Positions 36,781 through 45,392 of a stretch of 64,000 nt of DNA are shown here, in pieces (within the stretch, counting starts at the first letter, position 1; each line of letters begins with the position of its first letter). Under the pieces are notes generated by a model. The model made no database searches, was not told where the DNA came from, and was given only the letters and a program-made list of their open reading frames with translations. The stretch spans positions 1 to 64,000 of the forward strand of contig NZ_QNVJ01000070.1 in assembly GCF_003350345.1 (NCBI RefSeq). Direction: 5' to 3'. A program made the translations under genes and the position numbers. The stretch is from Alkalilacustris brevis. GTDB lineage: Bacteria; Pseudomonadota; Alphaproteobacteria; Rhodobacterales; Rhodobacteraceae.

Positions 36781-38412
36781 TTAGCCGTCGACGTCGCGCA
36801 CGGGAGTTTCCGGCTTGAACCCGTCGCGCCGATTCTCGAAAGTCTCCTGCCCGGTCTCACGCCAGCCTCCAGCGACGGCACGGTTGGCATATTGTGTCCA
36901 ACGTTCATCCCAGTCGCCCAGTTCATACCCGTGCCAGGGCGGCTGTGGGGTAAGGCGGGGCAACTGAAGCTCTTCCCAGATCTTGCGAGCGTTCTCCATA
37001 TACTGTTTGCCGGGAAGCGCCAGGGGCGGCATATCGGCCTTGAGCGTTGCATCAATCAGCAAGGTGCCATCGGGCACGCCGCGGTTCGACTTGGGTCCAT
37101 GTCCGCCCGAGCGATAGGGCACCGTCACCACATCCGTCGTGATGTTCGACCGGTAGGCGATGGACCAGAAGATTGCATCGGCGTTATTGGGCTCGATATC
37201 CTCGGAGACAGCAATCACCACCTTGCCGCATTGCGCCTGCAAGCTGGCCGCCCCGTGCAGCCCGCGCCACACTTCGGTTTGCGGGGCCGACCTGTCGAAC
37301 TGCAAGAAGATCACCTTGCGGATGTTCGTCAGCGGCTCATGCATGACCACCCGCTTGATGCCCTTGACGTTCAGCGCCTTCTTGAGGTGATCGAAAAAGA
37401 GCGGCTCGTAGGCGACTTTCTTGAGCACGGAGGATTCGCTGGGTGTCACCTGGCTGACGATCGAGACGAAGACAGGTTTGCGCCGCATGGTGATCGCGGT
37501 AACTTTCATCGACATGTTGAAATCTTCTAGCGCCACATGGCCGTGGCTCTCGCCGAAGGGGCCTTCGGGCTCTAGGTAGTCGGTCGCGATCTCGCCCTCG
37601 ATGACAATCTCGGAATCGGCGGGAACGACCAGATCGCAGGTCTTGCACTGCGTGACCTTCACAGCTTGCCTCATCAGTCCGCCCGCGACAGTAAGCTCAT
37701 CCACATCAATCTGCAGCTTTTGCGGGCCGGTGAACAGCACCGCAGGCGCCGTGCCGATCACGATGGCGACAGGCATGGGCTGCCCGCGTTCCTTGTATTT
37801 CAGCCAGTGCACATAACCGCCCGCCCCGCCAAGCCGCGAGGCCATCCGAACCCCCAGCCGGTCCTGCGCCTTGAGCTGGCCGCGATAGGTGCCCATGTTC
37901 TGCACGCCGGTCTCGGGGTCGCGGGTCACGACCAGGGTCGCTGTCAGATAGGGCGCGGCGTCAAAGCCGGGGGTCGATATGGGCACCGGCAGCGCCGCAA
38001 GGCCGCCGCCCGGCCGGGTCAGATCCTCGCCTGTCCAGACGATCTCCTGGCATTTCCCCTCCGAGACGTGCTCGGGCGGGATCGGGTTGGCGATGGCCCT
38101 GCTCCAGACGCTACCGATCTGGTCCACGGGCACGCCCAGGCCCATTGCGTAGATCTCGGGATTTGCCGCTAGGGCCCCGACCACCACGGGGATGTCATAT
38201 TTCCGCCCATCCCCATCGGTGACATCGGTGAACAGGAACGCCCGGCGGTCCTCGGCGGGCAGCCCGCCCTGAAACTGCCAGCGTGCCAGGGGGTGCAGTT
38301 CGCTGTCCTTGTCGATGGCGCGCTGGATCCGGGTCAGCAGGCCGGCCTTTTCCAACCTGCCAAGGTGATCTTGCAGATCAACGGGGGCGTGATCGGATGT
38401 CTGTTCGTTCAT
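36781..38412 (-). CDS. ubiD: UbiD-family prenyl-FMN-dependent (de)carboxylase
   Basis: The product is 543 residues from the ATG at 38412 (AAAGG upstream; an earlier ATG is out of context). The UbiD signature EPEGPFGESHGHVALEDF and the preceding Arg/Glu-rich region (IVIEGEIATDYLE) carry the expected acidic catalytic residues. The prenyl-FMN/metal region is around VHWLKYKERGQPMPVAIVIG. Reversible non-oxidative decarboxylation of an aromatic, heteroaromatic or alkenoic acid is expected. A ubiX gene is present nearby. Confidence 0.87.
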   Translation of the reverse strand: MNEQTSDHAPVDLQDHLGRLEKAGLLTRIQRAIDKDSELHPLARWQFQGGLPAEDRRAFLFTDVTDGDGRKYDIPVVVGALAANPEIYAMGLGVPVDQIGSVWSRAIANPIPPEHVSEGKCQEIVWTGEDLTRPGGGLAALPVPISTPGFDAAPYLTATLVVTRDPETGVQNMGTYRGQLKAQDRLGVRMASRLGGAGGYVHWLKYKERGQPMPVAIVIGTAPAVLFTGPQKLQIDVDELTVAGGLMRQAVKVTQCKTCDLVVPADSEIVIEGEIATDYLEPEGPFGESHGHVALEDFNMSMKVTAITMRRKPVFVSIVSQVTPSESSVLKKVAYEPLFFDHLKKALNVKGIKRVVMHEPLTNIRKVIFLQFDRSAPQTEVWRGLHGAASLQAQCGKVVIAVSEDIEPNNADAIFWSIAYRSNITTDVVTVPYRSGGHGPKSNRGVPDGTLLIDATLKADMPPLALPGKQYMENARKIWEELQLPRLTPQPPWHGYELGDWDERWTQYANRAVAGGWRETGQETFENRRDGFKPETPVRDVDG

Positions 38413-38572
38413 GTTCGGGCCTTTCATACACTCATGCCGCATTATGACGCCCGTCATGCCAGACCCGCTGGCCTTGTCGCGAGCTTTTGGACGTGCAAGG
38501 GCCGGAAAACCGGCCCTTGCTGATGGTGTCTTCGATTGTGGGGTGCCCCGTTGTCGGGGCCAACGCCCGGTC

Positions 38573-39625
38573 TTATTGTGCGACGACCTCTGCGTCGGAA
38601 TCGTCCATCGCGCTCACTGCCTTTTCCAGCAGTTCCGGCGAAACGGACATGATATCCTGCATGATCGCCTCGACTTCTTCGCCGGGCATGTAGTCGATCA
38701 GCGCCTGGCGGCGTTCGGCCTCGGCCAGGAAGTCTGGATCATGGATCATCTCTTCAAAGGCGGTGCGCAGGGCCGCGATGATCTCTTCATCGGTGTCGGG
38801 ATGCACCATCATGGAGCGCCCGACCGGTGAAGCGGCTGAGATGAAGCGCAGGATCTCCTTGGCTTCCTCGTCTTCCACGACGTCTTGCATCAGAGGGACA
38901 TCGGGGATGTTGGGGTCCGGTTGAAGGCCGGCTTGCAGCACGATGATCATCTCGCCGCTGTCGACCGGCTCGGGTGCGGCAAACACTGACGCGTAGTTTT
39001 GCGTGACCATGTCGACTTCGCCGCGCAGAGTGGCCAGTTCGGTCGCCGCCGAGCCCTGATACCCACAGATCACCCGCAGCTTGAGCCCTGCGACATTGCG
39101 CATGGCGGTGGGCTGCTGACCACTGCGCGCGCCCTGACCGGTGCAACCGACAACGATCTCGGTATCGCGCATTTCCTCGATGGTGGTGGCCGGCGCGCCC
39201 GCGCGCACGAGGAACGCGGCATTTGCGTTGGCGAAGCGGCCGACATAGCGGAAATCCTCGGCCGACCAGGCCGCGATGTCGGGCGAAAGCAACTCGATAT
39301 GCCCAAGCGTGTCAGGCAGAATAGCCACCGTCAGGCCATCGGGTTGCGTGTTGTTGATGAAATAGGCCGCCCCCTGCCGCCCGCCGCCGCCCGGCATGTG
39401 CTGAACGATGACGTTGGGGTTGCCCGGCACGAAGTCGCCGAAATACGCCGCCGCCAGCTGCGCATACAGATCATAGGACCCACCCGGCGGGTGACCGATG
39501 AGGATTGTCAGCGTTTGCCCGCTATAGATGTCTTCGACGCTTTGCGCCTCTGCATTCGGGGCCGCCGCAATCATCAACGCGGCCGCGCCGGCGGCAATTG
39601 TGGTCCTGCGTGTGAAGTTGAGCAT
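38573..39625 (-). CDS. TTT-family periplasmic binding protein (Bug/TctC type)
   Basis: The product is 350 residues from the ATG at 39625 (GGAG upstream), with a signal peptide ending NAEAQ (about residue 27). The mature part shows Bug-type motifs (LTILIGHPPGGSYDLYAQ, VIVQHMPGGGG, LTVAILPDTLGH). It binds a carboxylate for the divergently encoded TctA/TctB transporter. A longer frame to 39787 runs through the operator region and is rejected as a start. Confidence 0.86.
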   Translation of the reverse strand: MLNFTRRTTIAAGAAALMIAAAPNAEAQSVEDIYSGQTLTILIGHPPGGSYDLYAQLAAAYFGDFVPGNPNVIVQHMPGGGGRQGAAYFINNTQPDGLTVAILPDTLGHIELLSPDIAAWSAEDFRYVGRFANANAAFLVRAGAPATTIEEMRDTEIVVGCTGQGARSGQQPTAMRNVAGLKLRVICGYQGSAATELATLRGEVDMVTQNYASVFAAPEPVDSGEMIIVLQAGLQPDPNIPDVPLMQDVVEDEEAKEILRFISAASPVGRSMMVHPDTDEEIIAALRTAFEEMIHDPDFLAEAERRQALIDYMPGEEVEAIMQDIMSVSPELLEKAVSAMDDSDAEVVAQ

Positions 39626-39734
39626 TTTTTCTCCTCCCAGACAAATCAAGGCGCCGGCCTGCCGGAACCTGCTTTTGAACGTTGAAAAGCGTGCCCCGAA
39701 AAACGGGATCCGCAAATAACGTCTGCAAGTATGC

Positions 39735-39760
39735 TTGCCATACATTATGACAATAGGCAA
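39735..39760. promoter_or_regulatory. Candidate operator upstream of the TTT transporter genes
   Basis: An inverted repeat TTGCC...GGCAA (39735-39739 and 39756-39760) encloses a CATACATTATGACAATA core. The minus strand contains TAATGTATGGCA, one base different from the site at 31729-31740. It lies in the 180-base gap between the binding-protein gene and the permease gene. Confidence 0.4.
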
Positions 39761-39805
39761 TATGCGATCCAGCGCGCAGCCAACCACATTGCGGAGGAAA
39801 CGACC

Positions 39806-41836
39806 TTGGTCCTAGACGCGGCACTTGATGCACTCATCACATTGTCGGACCCGATGCGGTTGGCATTTGTGGTCCTGGGAACGCTACTTGGATTGATGGT
39901 GGGGGTGATCCCCGGCATCGGCGGGCTTGTGGGATTATCCCTCCTTTTGCCCTTCACCTTCGCGATGGATCCTTTCACCGCATTGGCGTTTCTCGTTGGC
40001 GTATCGGCAGTTACGACCACTTCTGACACAATCCCTGCAGTGCTGTTCGGGGTGCCCGGCACCACTGGCTCGGCGGCGACAGTGCTTGATGGCCACCCCA
40101 TGGCACGCCAGGGCCAGGCGAGCCGCGCACTGGGGGCGGCGTTCTCGGCCTCGGTGATCGGCGGGCTTTTCGGTGCCTTGATCCTGGCGGTCTCGGTGCC
40201 GGTGATTCGGCCTTTCATTCTTTCAGTCAGCACTCCGGTCATGCTGACCATCTGCCTGCTGGGGTTGACGCTTGTTGTCACGCTTAGCAAGGGCGCGATG
40301 GTCAAGGGGCTGATCGCCGCCGCTGTGGGGCTGCTTCTGGCCACCATCGGCGACGAAGCACAGACCGGCACCATGCGCTGGACCTTTGGTACCTTCTACC
40401 TTTGGGATGGCCTGTCGCTGGTCGCGGTTGCCCTGGGGCTGTTCGCTGTGCCAGAGATGCTGGACTTGGGGGCCTCGAAACGCAAGATTGCCCGCGACGA
40501 CGTTCAGACCGACTTTCGCCAGCAGTTCGAAGGCGTGCGTGACACCTTGCGCAACTGGTGGCTTGTCTTGCGCTGCTCGAGCATTGGCACCTTGCTGGGG
40601 TCGATCCCCGGTGTGGGCGCAAATGTCATCGACTGGGTCGCCTATGGCTTTGCCGCGCAGGTGACCAAGAATTCATCCGAGACCTTCGGAAAAGGCGACG
40701 TGCGCGGCGTCATCGCTTCAGAGAGCTCCAACAACGCCAAGGAAGGTGGGTCACTGGTCCCCACGCTCGCCTTCGGTGTGCCCGGCTCGGCAACCATGGC
40801 GATCTTGCTTGGTGCCTTCCTTATTCATGGCATTTCACCCGGTCCCGACATGCTGGGGCCACGGCTGGATGTGACCTTCACACTGATCTGGACCGTGGCG
40901 CTGGCCAACATCCTGGGCGCGGGCCTTTGCCTGCTGCTGGCTGGACAGTTCGCCAAGCTGGCCCTGATCCGGGGCGGCATTCTGGTGCCGCTCATCTTCA
41001 GTGTGATGACGATCGGGGCCTATCAGGCGTCGCGGAGCCTGGGCGATCTGGCTGTGTTGCTCATCTTTGGAATCATTGGCTGGATGATGAAGCGTCTAGA
41101 CTGGCCGCGCGCGCCCCTGATCCTGGCATTCGTGCTGGGGGCGCTGATCGAGAACTACCTCTTTATCTCGGTGCTCAGGTACGAATTCGCATGGGTGACC
41201 ATGCCGGTACCCGCCACGCTGCTGACCGTGATGGCGCTGATGCTGCTGACACCCATGATCAAATGGGCCTATGCGAGCCTGACAAAGCGGCGGGACACCG
41301 CACAGTCCCCCGCACAGCCCGCCGCTGTTCCCCGCCCAGACGGCGCGGGCGTGGCTCGTCGTGCGGACCACTACGCGGATATCATCTTGCTGGTGGGCGT
41401 GATCGGCCTCTTCTCTTATGTACTCTGGTCTTCGTGGGACTGGCGATTTTCGGCGCGGATGATGCCGCACGCTCTGTCTTACGCTGGGTTGCTGGCGGGA
41501 GGGCTACTGGCCCTGGGTTTCCTGACCGGACGTGCCCCCAGGATACGGCCCTCCACGGCCGAGCCGCTTGCCTTGGTGCTGCGGCAGATGGCGTGGCTGG
41601 TCGGGCTGCTGGTGAGCATACGCCTCGTTGGGATGCTGCCCGCCATTGCGCTTTTTGGCATCGTCTACATGCTGACCGAAGGGCGCACGCGCTGGCACCA
41701 CACGCTACTGATCGTGGTCCCCTTCGTGCTGGCCTTGTACCTGCTATTTCAGAACATGCTGAACATTCCCTGGCCACAATCGCTGTTAGGCGACCTGTTC
41801 CCGGCGCTGCGAGCCACTTTCGGCCGCATCCTGTGA
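39806..41836 (+). CDS. TTT-family permease, fused TctA-TctB
   Basis: The product is about 676 residues from the TTG at 39806, with GGAGGAAA upstream. An ATG at 39731 would place the operator inside the gene. The first 500 residues are TctA-like (GVIPGIGGLVGLSLLLPF, then FGVPGTTGSAATVLDGHP and FGVPGSATMAILLGAFLIHG). After a charged linker near residue 510, four more spans resemble the small subunit TctB. A natural fusion of both membrane subunits is therefore likely. It drives secondary uptake of a carboxylate with the Bug protein. Confidence 0.85.
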   Translation: MVLDAALDALITLSDPMRLAFVVLGTLLGLMVGVIPGIGGLVGLSLLLPFTFAMDPFTALAFLVGVSAVTTTSDTIPAVLFGVPGTTGSAATVLDGHPMARQGQASRALGAAFSASVIGGLFGALILAVSVPVIRPFILSVSTPVMLTICLLGLTLVVTLSKGAMVKGLIAAAVGLLLATIGDEAQTGTMRWTFGTFYLWDGLSLVAVALGLFAVPEMLDLGASKRKIARDDVQTDFRQQFEGVRDTLRNWWLVLRCSSIGTLLGSIPGVGANVIDWVAYGFAAQVTKNSSETFGKGDVRGVIASESSNNAKEGGSLVPTLAFGVPGSATMAILLGAFLIHGISPGPDMLGPRLDVTFTLIWTVALANILGAGLCLLLAGQFAKLALIRGGILVPLIFSVMTIGAYQASRSLGDLAVLLIFGIIGWMMKRLDWPRAPLILAFVLGALIENYLFISVLRYEFAWVTMPVPATLLTVMALMLLTPMIKWAYASLTKRRDTAQSPAQPAAVPRPDGAGVARRADHYADIILLVGVIGLFSYVLWSSWDWRFSARMMPHALSYAGLLAGGLLALGFLTGRAPRIRPSTAEPLALVLRQMAWLVGLLVSIRLVGMLPAIALFGIVYMLTEGRTRWHHTLLIVVPFVLALYLLFQNMLNIPWPQSLLGDLFPALRATFGRIL

Positions 41837-41873
41837 ACGGCGCACTGTCCAACCCCGAAGAAAGGATACTAAG

Positions 41874-43637
41874 ATGAACAAGCCGCACGATCCGAAGGCG
41901 GACAACCAGGCGAAGACGCTTTACGGCTCCGACATCATCGCCGATGCCCTGCGCGAGCAGGATTTCCCCTATATCTGCCTCAATCCCGGCGCCAGCTACC
42001 GCGGCTTGCACGACTCGCTGGTCAACTATCTGGGCAACGAAACCCCCCAGATCATCACCTGCATGCACGAGGAACACGCGGTCGGCATCGCCCAGGGCTA
42101 TGCCAAGGTGACCGACAAGGCGCTGGCTGTCGCGGTGCACAGCAATGTCGGGCTGATGCATGCCTCTATGGGGATTTTCAACGCGTGGTGCGATCGCATT
42201 CCAATGGTCGTCATCGGCGCGACCGGGCCGATCGACGCGGCCAAGCGCCGCCCCTGGATCGAATGGATCCACACTACCACCGACCAGGCCGAGATCGTGC
42301 GCGGCTATACAAAATGGGACGATCAGCCAGGCTCACCCGAAGCGGCGGTCGAAACCATCCGTCGGGGCACCCAACTGGCCAATACCCGCCCGATGGGCCC
42401 TGTCTACCTGACGATGGACGTCAGCATCCAGGAACAGGAACTGACCGAGCGCCCGCAATTCGACCCGATCGAAAAATTCCGCACGCCCGAGAACCCGGAG
42501 CCACCCGCGGGCGCGCTTGAGGCCGCGATCGACATCCTGGCCAAGGCCGAGCGGCCTTTCATCTTCTGCGGCCGCTCCAGCCGCTGCGAAAAGGCATGGG
42601 CCGAGCGCATTGAGCTGGCCGAAATCCTGAATGCCCGCACCTGCGCGCACATGAAACTGCCGGCAGGCTTTCCGACCACACACCCAGCCTTCATCGGCGA
42701 GACCGGCTGGCGACTGAAGGGCAAGGTGCTTGAGGCGATCGAGAACGCAGACGCCGTCCTGATGCTTGATTGGCTGGATGCCGGAAACGCGCTCAAGCTG
42801 GCCTTCCCGCAGGGCAAACCGCGCCCGCCGGTCATCACCGTGTCGAACGACTTCCAGATCCACCGCGGCTGGAACATGGATTACGGCGGGCTGCCGGCCG
42901 TTGACGTGAACATCCCCACGGTGCCCGAAACTGCCGTGACACGCCTGCTGGAAGGCCTGCGCCCGCTGCGCAAGAAGCCCGCGCCCGCCGCAAAACGCGT
43001 CTGGAAGGCCACCGCGCCCGCGAAATCCGGCCCCATCGGGCTGATGGACCTGGCCCATGCCTTTTCGCTCGCCAGCGAAGGGCGCAAGATCACCATCACC
43101 GGGCGTCCGCTGGGCTGGCCGACCAATGCCAATGTCATCGAGCATCCGTTCGATTTCCTAGGCCACACCGGCGGCGGCGGCCTTGGTGCCGGGCCGTCGA
43201 TTGCGGTAGGCGCCGCGCTTGGCCTGCGCGAGATCGGCTCTGACAGGCTGACCGTGGCGATCCTTGGCGATGGCGACTATACGATGGGCCTGACCTCGAT
43301 CTGGAACGCCGCGACCGAGAAGCTTCCGCTGCTGTTCCTCGTGGCCAACAATCATTCCTACTACAATGACGAGGAGCACCAGATCAAAGTCGCGCACAAA
43401 CGTGCCCGCCCGGAAGAGAACGCGCCCATCGGCCAGCGGATGCAAGGCCCGGAGCCAGACCTCGGCGCCCTGGCGCGCGGCCTTGGCCTGGAGGCGCCCG
43501 AGCCAGTGACCGATCTGGCCGATCTGCCCGCCGCGCTAGAGCAGGCGCTCGATCGCGTTGCCGCCGGTGCCGCCGTGGTGCTCGATGTGCGCGTCAAGCA
43601 GGAGTACATTCACGCACCGATGCAGGAATTCGACTGA
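41874..43637 (+). CDS. ThDP-dependent enzyme (acetolactate synthase/benzoylformate decarboxylase superfamily)
   Basis: The product is 587 residues with a complete three-domain build. The catalytic Glu lies in CMHEEHAVGIAQGYA. The ThDP/metal motif starts with GDGDYTMGLTS and ends with NNHSYYNDE. A pseudo-FAD-type middle domain is present (about 200-350). Members carry out decarboxylation or C-C bond formation on 2-oxo acids. AAGGA lies upstream, and the gene follows the permease gene by 37 bases, so it belongs to the catabolic operon. The exact reaction is not predictable. Confidence 0.84.
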   Translation: MNKPHDPKADNQAKTLYGSDIIADALREQDFPYICLNPGASYRGLHDSLVNYLGNETPQIITCMHEEHAVGIAQGYAKVTDKALAVAVHSNVGLMHASMGIFNAWCDRIPMVVIGATGPIDAAKRRPWIEWIHTTTDQAEIVRGYTKWDDQPGSPEAAVETIRRGTQLANTRPMGPVYLTMDVSIQEQELTERPQFDPIEKFRTPENPEPPAGALEAAIDILAKAERPFIFCGRSSRCEKAWAERIELAEILNARTCAHMKLPAGFPTTHPAFIGETGWRLKGKVLEAIENADAVLMLDWLDAGNALKLAFPQGKPRPPVITVSNDFQIHRGWNMDYGGLPAVDVNIPTVPETAVTRLLEGLRPLRKKPAPAAKRVWKATAPAKSGPIGLMDLAHAFSLASEGRKITITGRPLGWPTNANVIEHPFDFLGHTGGGGLGAGPSIAVGAALGLREIGSDRLTVAILGDGDYTMGLTSIWNAATEKLPLLFLVANNHSYYNDEEHQIKVAHKRARPEENAPIGQRMQGPEPDLGALARGLGLEAPEPVTDLADLPAALEQALDRVAAGAAVVLDVRVKQEYIHAPMQEFD

Positions 43638-43640
43638 CAA

Positions 43641-43716
43641 ACCATGCCTGCGGGCTGCAGAACAGCAGCCCGCCGCGCACCGACACGATGGGAAGTCACC
43701 ACCACCATGCCTGCGG
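43641..43716. repeat. Direct repeat and stem-loop between two catabolic genes
   Basis: ACCATGCCTGCGG occurs at 43641-43653 and 43704-43716. The first copy overlaps a perfect 9-base stem (GCGGGCTGC with its complement, 43650-43673, six-base loop). No T run follows, so it is more likely an mRNA-processing or attenuation element than a full terminator. Confidence 0.4.
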
Positions 43717-43788
43717 CCTGCGGTTCAGCACAGGCAATTTGCCGGGGGGCCCGCTGTCCCTCCGAAGCCAGACACGAGGAACATCTCC

Positions 43789-44589
43789 ATGACGCTCAAA
43801 GCCACGGCCACTGACGGCGCCACCCTTTACTATCAACTGCACGGGCCGGACACGGTCGCCGACAAGCTTGTCCTCATCCACTCGCTCGCGATGACTGGCA
43901 GTTTCTGGCACCCGGTGGTCGAGGCACTTGGCGATCGGTTTCAGGTCATCACGCTGGATTGCCGCGGCCATGGCGCCTCCGACAAGACCCCCGGCCCCTA
44001 CTCGGTCGAGCAGTTCGCCGATGACGTGGCTGCGGTTGTAGCCCACGCCGGATGGCAGAAAGCCTTTGTCGCGGGCGCCTCGATGGGAGGGTGTGTCGCG
44101 ATCGCTTATGCCGGGCGCCATCCCGAGGGGTTGCGAGGGCTGGGCTTGATCGACACCACCGCTTGGTATGGCGATACAGCCCCCGCGGACTGGGCCGGTC
44201 GCGCCGCCAAGGCGCGTGACGAGGGCCTGGAGGCCCTGGTCGGGTTCCAGCAGACCAGATGGTTCGGAGATGCCTTTCGGGCTGCGCACCCCGAGGTCGT
44301 TCAGCAGGCCGTTCAGGTATTCCTGCAAAACGACATCGATGCCTATGCCGAGACCTGCAACATGTTGGGCGCCTGCGATCAGCGTCATGTGCTGCCCGGA
44401 CTTACGGTGCCGGTCGAGATTGTCGTCGGCTCGGAGGATTACGCAACGCCGGTTGCCATGGCGGAGGCCATGCACGCGCAGATCCCCGCTTCGGCGTTGC
44501 AGGTGCTCGACGGCAAGCGTCACTTGACCCCGCTCGAAGTGCCACAGGATATTGCGGACGCGTTGATCCGGCTGGCGGATCGGGGCTAA
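43789..44589 (+). CDS. Alpha/beta hydrolase (3-oxoadipate enol-lactonase-like)
   Basis: The product is 266 residues from the ATG at 43789 (GAGGAAC upstream). The nucleophile Ser lies in the elbow GASMGGCVA, the oxyanion region in LIHSLAMTGSFW, and the catalytic His probably in DGKRHLTPLE. The general pattern (LDCRGHGASDKTPGPYS) is close to PcaD-type enol-lactonases. It is the last gene of the TTT/ThDP operon and would hydrolyse a lactone, ester or ring-cleavage product. Confidence 0.8.
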   Translation: MTLKATATDGATLYYQLHGPDTVADKLVLIHSLAMTGSFWHPVVEALGDRFQVITLDCRGHGASDKTPGPYSVEQFADDVAAVVAHAGWQKAFVAGASMGGCVAIAYAGRHPEGLRGLGLIDTTAWYGDTAPADWAGRAAKARDEGLEALVGFQQTRWFGDAFRAAHPEVVQQAVQVFLQNDIDAYAETCNMLGACDQRHVLPGLTVPVEIVVGSEDYATPVAMAEAMHAQIPASALQVLDGKRHLTPLEVPQDIADALIRLADRG

Positions 44590-44718
44590 AGAGGCGGCGG
44601 CGCCGCGCCCCCCCCGGGCCGGCCCGCCCGCAAGGCGCGGGCGGGAAATGACAGCCCAAATGCGCGCGCCTTGCTCAGAGACAGCCCGCACCGCCGCGAT
44701 GCGGGCCAGCGTCGCCGC

Positions 44719-45183
44719 TCAGATCAGGTCGGCGTCCGAGGCGAAGAGCTCGTCCAACGCCTCCGCGCGCTGTGTGTCGCGGTCGCGCTTGTACCGGAAC
44801 AGGTCTTCGGCCCTGATCCGGCGGTGGCGGCCGACCTTCTCATGCGGGATATCGCCAAGCTCCAGCAGCTTCACCAGATAGGGGCGCGAGACATTGAGGA
44901 TATCGGCCGCCTGCTGGGTGGTCAGCATCTGCCCTACCGGCACCAATGTCACGGCCTCGCCCCGGCTGATATGGCGCAACAGATCGGCGATCAGGTCGAC
45001 CATCAGCGGCGACAGCACGATCTCGGCGGTCTTGCGGGTCTCTGGGTCACGAAAAGGCAAGCGTGCGCCGTTCTCGTCACGCAGCACGGCGAGGATCTGC
45101 TTCAACTGGTCGGCCGTGGCGCGGTCACGCGCGCTCGGCAGGCCATGCCCGAAGGGCTCGGCCATGTTGGCGTTGATGGTCAT
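44719..45183 (-). CDS. Excisionase-type HTH antitoxin without visible toxin
   Basis: The product is 154 residues. The C-terminal helix-turn-helix (LTTQQAADILNVSRPYLVKL, then GRHRRIRAEDLFRYK) matches antitoxins that usually pair with a PIN-domain toxin. The ATG at 45183 is chosen because the upstream frame is Arg-rich and lacks a ribosome-binding site. No toxin frame follows in the 129 GC-rich bases downstream, so it is either orphaned or recruited as a regulator. It diverges from the restriction-modification genes 210 bases away. Confidence 0.65.
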   Translation of the reverse strand: MTINANMAEPFGHGLPSARDRATADQLKQILAVLRDENGARLPFRDPETRKTAEIVLSPLMVDLIADLLRHISRGEAVTLVPVGQMLTTQQAADILNVSRPYLVKLLELGDIPHEKVGRHRRIRAEDLFRYKRDRDTQRAEALDELFASDADLI

Positions 45184-45392
45184 GGTTTCGCACTCCCTTT
45201 CGCGGCGGCGCTGGGCGCTGCGTCGCATGTGGCAGGCCATCCGCCGAGTTAACATAGCATCAACCCGGACCTTCACCAAGAGCATTCGAAATATTCGAAA
45301 CAAGTTGACGCAGCCTTGCCCGGCCGCGCGGCGGTTGCGGTCGGGCGCCGTTGGGGGCAGAGTGCGGGAAAAACAGCACTGGACAGTCCCTT

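Noticed and set aside
39731-39805. ATG at 39731 as start of the TctA-TctB gene
   Set aside because: It would put the inverted-repeat operator inside the gene and has no ribosome-binding site; the TTG at 39806 has GGAGGAAA and gives the family-typical N-terminus.
44719-45183. Phage excisionase for the island
   Set aside because: The HTH type resembles antitoxins of PIN toxins, and the gene lies in the middle of the island, far from the integrase and attachment sites.
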